A DNA stretch of 64,000 nt from Candidatus Pantoea deserta (GTDB lineage: Bacteria; Pseudomonadota; Gammaproteobacteria; Enterobacterales; Enterobacteriaceae). Numbering within the stretch: the first letter of the stretch is position 1; every line of letters begins with the position of its first letter. The stretch lies in assembly GCF_003813865.1 (NCBI RefSeq), contig NZ_RMVG01000002.1, positions 372,001 through 436,000 on the forward strand, read 5' to 3'. Made by a program: the position numbers and the translations under genes. Below, one piece after another: positions 57,296 through 64,000 of this stretch. The notes beneath the pieces were generated by a model that was given only the letters and a program-made list of their open reading frames with translations, was not told where the DNA came from and did no database searches.

Positions 57296-58588
57296 TCAGA
57301 CACTAAAATGCGCCTTTTGCGCTAACGCCTCGCCAATGGCCTGAGTGAGTTTGCGCAGCGCTTCCGGCGTAATGATATAGGGCGGCATCAGATAAATCAG
57401 ACGGCCAAACGGGCGGATCCAGACGCCGCGATCGACAAAAAAGCGCTGTAGCGCAGCCATGTTTACCGGATGATGCGTCTCGACGACGCCGATAGCGCCC
57501 AGCACGCGCACATCCGCCACCTGCGGCGCGGCGCGCAGCGGCAGCAGTTCGTCGCGTAGCTGTTGCTCAATACGCGCGACCTGCTGCGGCCAGTGGCCTT
57601 CGTTAAGCAGAGAGAGGCTCGCCGTCGCAACGGCGCACGCCAGCGGATTACCCATAAAGGTGGGTCCATGCATAAAGCAGCCTGCCGGACTGTTGCTGAT
57701 GGTGTCAGCAACGTGGCGCGTGGTAAGGGTCGCCGCCAGCGTCATCATTCCGCCGGTCAGCGCTTTGCCGACGCAAAGAATATCGGGCGTCACCCCGGCA
57801 TGTTCGCAGGCGAAAAGCTTGCCGGTGCGTCCAAAGCCGGTGGCGATCTCATCGGCGATCAGCAGCACGCCGTAGTGGTCGCAGCATGCGCGCACCCGTT
57901 GCAGATAGCGCGGATGGTAAAAACGCATACCGCCCGCGCCCTGCACGATCGGCTCAAGGATCACGGCCGCCAGCCTGGTGTGATGCTGCTCAATCAGGCG
58001 CACAAAATCGTCGGCGTCGCTCTCGTCCCAGCAGTCGTCGAAGCCGCACTGCGGCGCGGCGGCGAAGTGATGCTCTGGCAGATAGCCGCGCCACAGGCTG
58101 TGCATAGAGTTTTCAGGATCGCATACCGACATGGCCGCAGAGGTGTCGCCATGATAGCCGCGCCTGAGCGTCAGAAATTGCTGACGCGTCTCGCCGCGCC
58201 CCAGCCAGTACTGCAACGCCATCTTCATGGCCACTTCCACCGCTACCGAACCGGAATCGGCGAGAAAGACGCACTCCAGCGCGGCAGGCGTCATCGCCAC
58301 CAGCTGGCGGCAGAGCGCTACCGCTGCGGGATGCGTAATGCCGCCAAACATCACATGCGACATTTGCGCTATTTGATCCTGCATGGCCTGGTTAAGGCGC
58401 GGGTGGTTATAGCCGTGGATCGCCGCCCACCAGGAGGACATGCCGTCCACCAGCTCGCGGCCATCCGCCAGTTGCAGCTGCGTTCCGTGCGCCGCGACAA
58501 CAGGGTAGCAGGGCAGGGGATCGCGCATCGAGGTGTAGGGGTGCCAGATATGGCGGCGGTCAAATTCGGCGTCGTAAGCGGTGAACAT
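57296..58588 (-). CDS. bioA: Adenosylmethionine--8-amino-7-oxononanoate aminotransferase
   Basis: Third step of biotin ring assembly: makes 7,8-diaminopelargonate using S-adenosylmethionine as amino donor. 430 residues (E. coli 429). PLP is bound by the Lys in [13 protein letters not shown]; the Asp that contacts the ring lies in [27 protein letters not shown] and [13 protein letters not shown] are substrate-site signatures. Divergent from bioB across a BirA operator. Confidence 0.98.
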   Translation of the reverse strand: MFTAYDAEFDRRHIWHPYTSMRDPLPCYPVVAAHGTQLQLADGRELVDGMSSWWAAIHGYNHPRLNQAMQDQIAQMSHVMFGGITHPAAVALCRQLVAMTPAALECVFLADSGSVAVEVAMKMALQYWLGRGETRQQFLTLRRGYHGDTSAAMSVCDPENSMHSLWRGYLPEHHFAAAPQCGFDDCWDESDADDFVRLIEQHHTRLAAVILEPIVQGAGGMRFYHPRYLQRVRACCDHYGVLLIADEIATGFGRTGKLFACEHAGVTPDILCVGKALTGGMMTLAATLTTRHVADTISNSPAGCFMHGPTFMGNPLACAVATASLSLLNEGHWPQQVARIEQQLRDELLPLRAAPQVADVRVLGAIGVVETHHPVNMAALQRFFVDRGVWIRPFGRLIYLMPPYIITPEALRKLTQAIGEALAQKAHFSV

Positions 58589-58593
58589 CGTTG

Positions 58594-58626
58594 TTGTAAA
58601 CCAAAATAAAAAGATTTAGTTTACAA
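58594..58626. promoter_or_regulatory. BirA operator between bioA and bioB
   Basis: TTGTAAAC (58594-58601) and GTTTACAA (58619-58626) form the classic biotin operator dyad, matching the E. coli bioO half-sites. The AT-rich centre would carry the two divergent promoters. It implies repression of bioA and bioBFCD by BirA with biotinyl-AMP. Confidence 0.93.
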
Positions 58627-58675
58627 GTATAACCACGTTAACTGTCGGGATGACACCCTTTTTTTGGAGTAAGCA

Positions 58676-59707
58676 ATGGCACAACACTGGACGCTGGCGC
58701 AGGCGCAGGCGCTGTTTGATAAACCTTTTCTTGAGCTGATGTTTGAGGCGCAGCAGGTTCACCGGCAGCATTTCGATCCGCGCCAGGTGCAGGTCAGCAC
58801 CCTGTTGTCGATCAAAACCGGCGCCTGCCCGGAAGACTGCAAATATTGTCCGCAAAGCGCGCGTTACAAAACCGGGCTGGAGTCAGAGCGACTGATGGAG
58901 GTGCAGGAGGTGCTGGCATCGGCGCGCAAAGCCAAAGCCGCGGGGTCGAGTCGTTTCTGCATGGGCGCGGCGTGGAAAAACCCCAACGACCGCGATATGC
59001 CTTACCTTGAACAGATGGTGCAGGGCGTCAAGGCGCTGGGCATGGAAACCTGTATGACGCTCGGAACGCTGAGCGACGATCAGGCGCAGCGGCTGGCGGG
59101 CGCGGGTCTCGATTTCTACAACCATAACCTCGACACCTCGCCGGAATTTTACGGCAATATTATCACCACGCGTTCGTATCAGGAGCGTCTGGATACGCTC
59201 GGCAAAGTGCGCGATGCCGGTATCAAAGTCTGCTCCGGCGGTATCGTCGGGCTGGGGGAAACCATCAGCGATCGCGCGGGCCTGCTGGTGCAGCTGGCAA
59301 ACCTGCCGACGCCTCCAGAGAGCGTTCCGATCAACATGCTGGTGAAAGTGAAGGGGACGCCGCTGGCCGATAATGACGACGTTGAGCCGTTCGACTTTAT
59401 CCGCACCATCGCCGTGGCGCGCATTATGATGCCAACCTCGCACGTGCGTCTCTCAGCGGGACGTGAGCAGATGAGCGAACAGACCCAGGCGATGTGTTTT
59501 ATGGCCGGCGCCAACTCTATTTTCTACGGCTGCAAGCTGCTGACCACGCCGAACCCGGAAGAGGATAAGGATCTGCTGCTGTTCCGCAAGCTGGGTCTCA
59601 ATCCAGAGCATACGCAAACCGCGCATGGCGATAACGAACAGCAGCAGCAGCTGAGTGAGCAGCTGTTTCATGCCGATACCGACCAGTTCTACAACGCGGC
59701 GGTGTAA
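58676..59707 (+). CDS. bioB: Biotin synthase
   Basis: Radical S-adenosylmethionine enzyme that inserts sulfur into dethiobiotin. 343 residues (E. coli 346). The [4Fe-4S] SAM cluster motif is [14 protein letters not shown]; the [2Fe-2S] ligands lie in [16 protein letters not shown] and [23 protein letters not shown] is a further signature. It starts behind GGAG and overlaps bioF by one base (TAATG). Confidence 0.99.
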   Translation: MAQHWTLAQAQALFDKPFLELMFEAQQVHRQHFDPRQVQVSTLLSIKTGACPEDCKYCPQSARYKTGLESERLMEVQEVLASARKAKAAGSSRFCMGAAWKNPNDRDMPYLEQMVQGVKALGMETCMTLGTLSDDQAQRLAGAGLDFYNHNLDTSPEFYGNIITTRSYQERLDTLGKVRDAGIKVCSGGIVGLGETISDRAGLLVQLANLPTPPESVPINMLVKVKGTPLADNDDVEPFDFIRTIAVARIMMPTSHVRLSAGREQMSEQTQAMCFMAGANSIFYGCKLLTTPNPEEDKDLLLFRKLGLNPEHTQTAHGDNEQQQQLSEQLFHADTDQFYNAAV

Positions 59708-60849
59708 TGACGTTCTCGACACGCATGGCGCAGGCGCTGGACGCGCGCCGCGCCGCTGACGGCTGGCGGCAGCGACGGCTGGTGACGCGCAACGATACCC
59801 GCACGCTGGAGGTCGACGGGGTCACCTACCGCCACTTCTCCAGTAACGACTACCTCGGCCTGAGCCAGCATCCGGCGGTCATCGCCGGGTGGCGTCAGGG
59901 CGCGCCCGGCGCGGGCGCGTCGGGACACGTTACCGGCTACAGCCGCTGTCATGCAGAACTGGAAACGCGGCTGGCTGAATGGCTGGGCTATCCGCGCGCG
60001 CTGCTGTTTATTTCTGGTTTTGCGGCCAATCAGGCCGTTGTGCATCTGCTGGCGCAGAAAAACGATCGGCTTATTGCCGATAAACTGGCGCACGCTTCGC
60101 TGCTTGACGCCGCCAGCCATACGCCTGCCACCCTGCGTCGCTTTCACCACAATGATGTTATGAGTCTGACGCAGCGGCTGGCGACGCCGTGCGACGGCGG
60201 CAGCCTAGTCATCACCGAAGGCATTTTTAGCATGGACGGCGACAGCGCGCCGCTGGCCGCGATAGCGGACGCCACGCGCCGCGCTGACGGCTGGCTGATG
60301 GTCGATGATGCGCACGGCATCGGCGTGGTAGGGGAGCAGGGGCGGGGCAGCTGCTGGCAGCAGGGGGTCAGACCCGATCTGCTGGTGGTAACCTTCGGTA
60401 AAGCGTTCGGCGTCAGCGGCGCGGCGCTGCTGTGCAGCGAGGCCGCCGCCGACTACTTTCTTCAGTTTTCCCGTCACCTGATCTATTCAACGGCGATGCC
60501 CCCTGCGCAGGCAAGCGCGCTGCTGGCGGCGCTGCATGAAGTTCAGCAGGGCGACGCGCTGCGTCAGCGCCTGAACGACAATATTCAGCGTTTTCGCGCC
60601 GGCGCCGCGGCTCTGCCCTGGAGGCTGATGCCCTCGCAAAGCGCGATTCAGCCGCTTATCGTTGGCGAGAATGGCGCCGCGTTAGCCCTGTCGCAACGGC
60701 TGGCGCAGGCGGGCTGCTGGGTCAGCGCTATACGCCCGCCGACCGTGCCGCCGGGTACGGCGCGATTGCGCATTACCCTGACCGCAGCGCATCAGAAAGA
60801 GGATATCGATCGGCTGCTGGAGGCGCTGCATGACGCTGCGGGTGAATAA
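59707..60849 (+). CDS. bioF: 8-amino-7-oxononanoate synthase
   Basis: PLP-dependent condensation of pimeloyl-ACP (or CoA) with alanine. 380 residues (E. coli 384). [10 protein letters not shown] and [20 protein letters not shown] are typical of the alpha-oxoamine synthase family. The PLP Lys lies in [16 protein letters not shown], and [15 protein letters not shown] binds the ring. It overlaps bioC by 20 bases. Confidence 0.98.
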   Translation: MTFSTRMAQALDARRAADGWRQRRLVTRNDTRTLEVDGVTYRHFSSNDYLGLSQHPAVIAGWRQGAPGAGASGHVTGYSRCHAELETRLAEWLGYPRALLFISGFAANQAVVHLLAQKNDRLIADKLAHASLLDAASHTPATLRRFHHNDVMSLTQRLATPCDGGSLVITEGIFSMDGDSAPLAAIADATRRADGWLMVDDAHGIGVVGEQGRGSCWQQGVRPDLLVVTFGKAFGVSGAALLCSEAAADYFLQFSRHLIYSTAMPPAQASALLAALHEVQQGDALRQRLNDNIQRFRAGAAALPWRLMPSQSAIQPLIVGENGAALALSQRLAQAGCWVSAIRPPTVPPGTARLRITLTAAHQKEDIDRLLEALHDAAGE

Positions 60850-61585
60850 ACAGGCCGTAGCGCGCGCGTTTGGCCGCGCGGCGAGCCACTACGAGCAGCA
60901 TGCCGAGCTACAGCGCCGCTGCGGCGATGCGCTGCTGGCGCTGGCGCCGCCCGTTTCCGGCGGCGATCTGCTGGACGCCGGCTGCGGTACCGGCTGGTAC
61001 AGCCATCTCTGGCGGCAGCGCGGCCTGCGCGTCGTGGCGCTCGATCTCTCCCCTCAGATGCTGCGGCAGGCGCGCAGCCGCGACGCGGCAGACAGCTATC
61101 TGGCGGGCGATATTGACGCGCTGCCTTTAGCGAGTCGCAGCGTGGATCGGGTGTGGAGCAACCTGGCGGTGCAGTGGAGCAGCGATCTGCGCACCGCTTT
61201 GCAGCACTTCGCGCGCGTGCTGCGTCCCGATGGCGTGATGCTGTTTTCGACGCTGCTGGCCGGTTCGTTGCAGGAGGTGCATGACGCCTGGCGGCCGCTG
61301 GGCGCGGGCGAGCACGCCAATCGCTTTCTGACCGAGTCGCAGGTGCGCGCGGCCGGCGACGGGCTGAATCTGCGCTTTATTCCCCAGACGCTGGTGATGC
61401 ATTTCCCCAGCGCGCTCGACGCAATGCGCTCGCTGAAAGGCATCGGGGCGACGCATCTGCATCAGGGCCGTGACGGCGCCCCGGTGACGCGGCAGCGGCT
61501 GGCGCAGCTGGAAACGCTGTGGCCGCGCGATGCGCAGGGCTATCGTCTTACCTATCAACTGCTTTATGGAGTCACCCAACGATGA
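60830..61585 (+). CDS. bioC: Malonyl-ACP O-methyltransferase
   Basis: Methylates malonyl-ACP to start pimelate synthesis for biotin. 251 residues, as in E. coli. SAM-binding motifs are [12 protein letters not shown] and [39 protein letters not shown] at the N-terminus and [16 protein letters not shown] near the end are BioC signatures. The start lies inside bioF; the stop overlaps the bioD ATG. Confidence 0.97.
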   Translation: MTLRVNKQAVARAFGRAASHYEQHAELQRRCGDALLALAPPVSGGDLLDAGCGTGWYSHLWRQRGLRVVALDLSPQMLRQARSRDAADSYLAGDIDALPLASRSVDRVWSNLAVQWSSDLRTALQHFARVLRPDGVMLFSTLLAGSLQEVHDAWRPLGAGEHANRFLTESQVRAAGDGLNLRFIPQTLVMHFPSALDAMRSLKGIGATHLHQGRDGAPVTRQRLAQLETLWPRDAQGYRLTYQLLYGVTQR

Positions 61586-62250
61586 AATGGTTTATTACCG
61601 GCACGGACACCGAGGTCGGCAAAACCGTTGCCAGCGGCGCGCTGCTACAGGCGGCGAGCGCCGCAGGCTATCGCACCGCAGGCTATAAGCCGGTCGCCTC
61701 TGGCTGTGACGTCACGCCGGAGGGCATTCGCAACAGCGATGCGCTGGCATTGCAGCGCTACAGCAGCCTGACGCTGAGCTATGAACAGGTCAATCCGCTG
61801 GCGTTTCTTGAGCCGACCTCGCCGCATATCGCTAGCGCGGAAGAGGGCAGGCCGATCACCTTTGCGGCGCTGACGCAGGGGCTGCGCGCGCTGACGTCGC
61901 AGGCGGAATGGGTGCTGGTGGAAGGCGCGGGCGGCTGGTATACGCCGCTGTCGGAAACGCAAACCTATGCCGACTGGGTCGCGCAGGAGCAGTTGCCGGT
62001 GATTCTGGTGGTCGGGGTGAAACTGGGCTGCATTAACCATGCCATGCTCACCGCCGATGCGGTGCTGGCGCGCGGCCTGCGGCTGGCTGGCTGGATCGCC
62101 AACGACATCGAGCCGCCGGGCAAGCGTCATCAGGCTTATATGGCGACGCTGAAACAGCGCATTCCCGCGCCGTTTCTCGGCGAAATTCCCTGGCTGACGG
62201 AGGCGGCGCAGCAGGCGGACTGCGGCCGTTTCCTGACGCTGCCGCGCTAG
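61582..62250 (+). CDS. bioD: Dethiobiotin synthetase
   Basis: ATP-dependent carboxylation closing the ureido ring of dethiobiotin. 222 residues (E. coli 225). The start is the ATG at 61582, overlapping the bioC stop (ATGA). The P-loop is GTDTEVGKTVASGALL; the substrate stretch AGYKPVASGCD and VEGAGGWYTPLSE carry active-site residues. It ends the bioBFCD operon; a convergent ATPase gene begins 3 bp later. Confidence 0.97.
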   Translation: MKWFITGTDTEVGKTVASGALLQAASAAGYRTAGYKPVASGCDVTPEGIRNSDALALQRYSSLTLSYEQVNPLAFLEPTSPHIASAEEGRPITFAALTQGLRALTSQAEWVLVEGAGGWYTPLSETQTYADWVAQEQLPVILVVGVKLGCINHAMLTADAVLARGLRLAGWIANDIEPPGKRHQAYMATLKQRIPAPFLGEIPWLTEAAQQADCGRFLTLPR

Positions 62251-62253
62251 CCG

Positions 62254-62976
62254 TCAGCTTACCGTCAGCCATTTGTTGACGGTAACATCGTCCAGCTGGG
62301 CCACGCGGCCCTGCGCCACGTTGCGGCCGCGGTGCAGCAGCAGAAAGTAATCGGCGACGCGGCGGATCAGCGAAACGCGCTGCTCCAGCAGTAAAATCGT
62401 CAGGCCGTAATCCAGATTCAGGCGACGGATAAGGTTGCCCATCTCCTCTTCCAGCCAGGGCGACATGCCGTCTGTAGGTTCGTCAAGGATCAGCAGTCTG
62501 GGACGCAGCACCAGCGCGCGCGCCAGCGCCAGCTGCTGCTGCTGATCGACAGGCAGCTCGCCGCTGCGCTGTAGCCGCAGCGAATAGAGCGCAGGAAAAA
62601 GGTCGAACACCATCTCCGGAATCACGTGCGGCTTATCGCTCTGGCCGCTGCCCGCCAGCAGCGCGATCAGCAGGTTATCCTCCACGCTCATCTGCGAGAA
62701 GATATGACGGCCTTGCGGCACATAGCCGATGCCCATGCGCGCGCGCTGTTCAGCCGGTTGCAGCAGCAGGTCGCGCGGCGGGGAGCCATCTTCCTGCCAG
62801 GTCATGGAGCCGCTGTTAATCGGCAGGCGACCCATTATGCAGTTTACCAGCGTGGTTTTGCCCATCCCAGGACGGCCCAGCACGCCCGTGCAGGTGCCGG
62901 GCGGCAGGTCAAGATCCACATCCCACAGAATATGGTTCTGACCGTAGAACTGATTCACCGAACGTAAACTCAGCAT
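62254..62976 (-). CDS. UrtE-like ABC ATPase with degenerate signature, orphan
   Basis: A 240-residue ABC ATPase most like UrtE/LivF of urea and branched-chain amino-acid importers (LRSVNQFYGQNHIL, GIGYVPQGRHIFSQMSVEDNLL, LLLEQ in place of the H-loop). Walker A (GRPGMGKTT, 34-42) and Walker B with catalytic Glu (LLILDEPTDG, 161-170) are intact. The signature is LPVDQ (141-145) instead of LSGGQ. No permease, binding protein or second ATPase is in the window. The ATG at 62976 follows GAGGAGAG and fits the family start. In-frame codons continue upstream to 63099 and beyond without an ATG, possibly relics. E. coli has no gene here. Transport may be lost, or it may serve a remote urt cluster. Confidence 0.85.
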   Translation of the reverse strand: MLSLRSVNQFYGQNHILWDVDLDLPPGTCTGVLGRPGMGKTTLVNCIMGRLPINSGSMTWQEDGSPPRDLLLQPAEQRARMGIGYVPQGRHIFSQMSVEDNLLIALLAGSGQSDKPHVIPEMVFDLFPALYSLRLQRSGELPVDQQQQLALARALVLRPRLLILDEPTDGMSPWLEEEMGNLIRRLNLDYGLTILLLEQRVSLIRRVADYFLLLHRGRNVAQGRVAQLDDVTVNKWLTVS

Positions 62977-63411
62977 CTGACTCTCCTCTTCCAGATTTTG
63001 CCTGAATGCTTCCGCTCTTTGACGTCTGGCAAACAAGTCTTCAACGGTGGCGTTATCGCAAATGTCGTCCTGTAAACGGCTTCCAGGATAAACCTGCAAT
63101 TCCTGGGCCAGATCCAGATTAGGCTTCTGCGCAGGGCAAAAGGGCGGAAAAAACCCATTATTGATGAAAATTGCTTAACAATTGCTGGAAGTAATCAGGC
63201 AGCTGCACTTTCACGGTGCCAGTGACTTGACGTTTATGGTGCAAGCGTGCTGCAACAAGGCAGCCCGTTGAATTATGTCTGGTCTTAAAAGCCGGGAGGG
63301 CTGGACGAAAATCCAGCGCTGCGCTGAAAAAGCATAGCTAACGGCAGCGTTTCTGACAGGAATTTAAGCGGAAAAAAAAATTTTTCTCGCGGATGGCTTA
63401 ACGGTAAAAAA

Positions 63412-63481
63412 TTATGCACAGCCGATGGTGAAAGGGCTGCCTGTAGTTATCCACTATTCCTGTGGATAACCTTGTGCATTA
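63412..63481. promoter_or_regulatory. DnaA-box cluster at the DARS1 position
   Basis: Four 9-mers near TTATNCACA within 70 bp: TTATGCACA at 63412-63420 (plus, perfect), TTATCCACT at 63447-63455 (plus, one mismatch), TGTGGATAA at 63461-63469 (minus, perfect), TGTGCATTA at 63473-63481 (minus, one mismatch). The last two are 3 bp apart. In E. coli the DnaA-reactivating sequence DARS1, which regenerates ATP-DnaA, lies between bioD and uvrB and is built of such boxes. Position and content support homology; activity is inferred. Confidence 0.82.
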
Positions 63482-63759
63482 GACAATGAAAACAGAGCGC
63501 AAGCGAGGAAATACGCGGCCTGGTTACATAATGCTGAGAAACTGGGCTTTTTACATATTTTCTTTATAAACAGCGAGTTAATAAAAAACAAGCCTGAGAT
63601 TTTTCCGCTGCGTCATCAAGCTGAAATTTCATGACGTTCTCTTGACAAATGTTATTAGTCCGCTTCGGCTGGGGATAACCTTGCGCAACAGCGAAAATGT
63701 TGTCACCTCGTTATTGCGTCTTAAGCAGAGTGTTGCGTCATCCCTTCACTCTGCCGCGT

Positions 63760-63779
63760 TACTGGTGATTTATCCAGTA
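63760..63779 (+). promoter_or_regulatory. LexA (SOS) box of uvrB
   Basis: TACTGGTGATTTATCCAGTA is a perfect CTG-N10-CAG LexA box with the favoured outer TA bases, nearly the E. coli uvrB box. It is 78 bp before the uvrB ATG and overlaps the likely promoter. Confidence 0.93.
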
Positions 63780-63857
63780 TTAATTTCTGGCAAAATCGCC
63801 ACGGCAGAGTAAAATGACTCGGCTAGCCGCCGTATTCTTCAGCAGGAACCGCATGTC

Positions 63858-64000
63858 ATGAGTAAAGTCTTTAAACTAAATTCCGCCTTTAAGCCCTCCG
63901 GCGACCAGCCAGAGGCGATTCGTCGTCTCGAAGAGGGGCTTGAAGATGGTCTCGCCCATCAGACGCTGCTCGGCGTAACCGGCTCCGGCAAGACCTTTAC
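63858..64000 (+). CDS. uvrB: Excinuclease ABC subunit B, 3' part beyond the window
   Basis: DNA damage-verification helicase subunit of nucleotide excision repair. Only the first ~47 codons are in view. They match E. coli UvrB almost residue for residue: [16 protein letters not shown], then [23 protein letters not shown], which contains the Walker A motif GVTGSGKT. The ATG at 63858 aligns with the E. coli start. SOS control is indicated by the box upstream. Confidence 0.97.
   Translation, partial: MSKVFKLNSAFKPSGDQPEAIRRLEEGLEDGLAHQTLLGVTGSGKTF

Larger units (their letters stand above)
62977..63857. other. Long gap between the ATPase gene and uvrB
   Basis: 881 bp without a supported gene. 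It contains an in-frame 5' extension of the ATPase reading frame (to about 63165), an A-tract/T-tract (63371-63385), the DnaA-box cluster at 63412-63481, a degenerate echo of it at 63670-63687, and the uvrB promoter with its SOS box. The base composition is AT-richer than the genes. Confidence 0.7.

Noticed and set aside
63645..63690. TTGACA at about 63645 as a second uvrB promoter
   Set aside because: No acceptable -10 element lies at 16-18 bp; only the -35 hexamer matches.

Overview
The window is about 64 kb of GC-rich chromosomal DNA from a gamma-proteobacterium of the order Enterobacterales. Nearly every protein is close to its E. coli counterpart, and the gene order follows the E. coli pgm-kdp-phr-gltA-sdh-suc-cyd-tol-pal-nadA-aroG-gal-mod-bio-uvrB region. 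The GC content, the Ada-AlkA fusion, the inserted BvgS-type two-component system and the gal operon without galE suggest a plant- or environment-associated relative such as Pantoea, Mixta or Erwinia. The genus is inference; the order is secure.

Layout. 1-5.3 kb: pgm (5' end cut), an orphan kdpE, ybfA, ybgA (DUF523-DUF1722), phr. 5.3-11.7 kb: ybgI, then a 5-oxoproline block (pxpB-pxpC-pxpA, two DUF969/DUF979 membrane proteins, pcp) and nei. 12.1-23.7 kb: gltA divergent from sdhCDAB-sucABCD, the lower TCA cycle. 24.2-27.4 kb: cydABX-ybgE, the cytochrome bd oxidase. 27.6-33.2 kb: ybgC-tolQRAB-pal-cpoB, the Tol-Pal envelope machine. 33.3-34.2 kb: three identical tRNA-Lys genes, a structured repeat and a 49-bp tandem array. 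34.2-36.4 kb: a divergent alkylation-repair pair (Ada-AlkA fusion and ogt). 36.5-38.3 kb: nadA-pnuC under a NadR-like site. 38.3-42.9 kb: a response regulator, a BvgS-like kinase and zitB in one overlapping operon. 43-49 kb: ybgS, aroG, gpmA, galTKM. 49.3-54.6 kb: modEF divergent from acrZ and modABC. 54.6-57.2 kb: ybhA, pgl, ybhB. 57.3-62.3 kb: bioA divergent from bioBFCD. 62.3-64 kb: an orphan UrtE-like ATPase, a DnaA-box cluster at the DARS1 position, and the start of uvrB with its SOS box.

Most of the window is core metabolism. The unusual material is: (i) a family of ~100-bp elements (three copies) in which short sequence boxes are invariant while the paired arms change together; (ii) the sensor system translationally coupled to the zinc exporter gene zitB; (iii) a 5-oxoproline salvage block with a candidate two-protein transporter; (iv) an Ada-AlkA fusion gene divergent from ogt, beside tRNA and repeat DNA; (v) an UrtE-like ATPase that has lost its ABC signature and has no permease nearby, placed between bioD and a DARS1-like DnaA-box cluster; (vi) a gal operon that keeps gal operators but lacks galE. 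Several starts were moved downstream of the longest reading frame because of Shine-Dalgarno sites, stop-start overlaps or family length; each case is explained.
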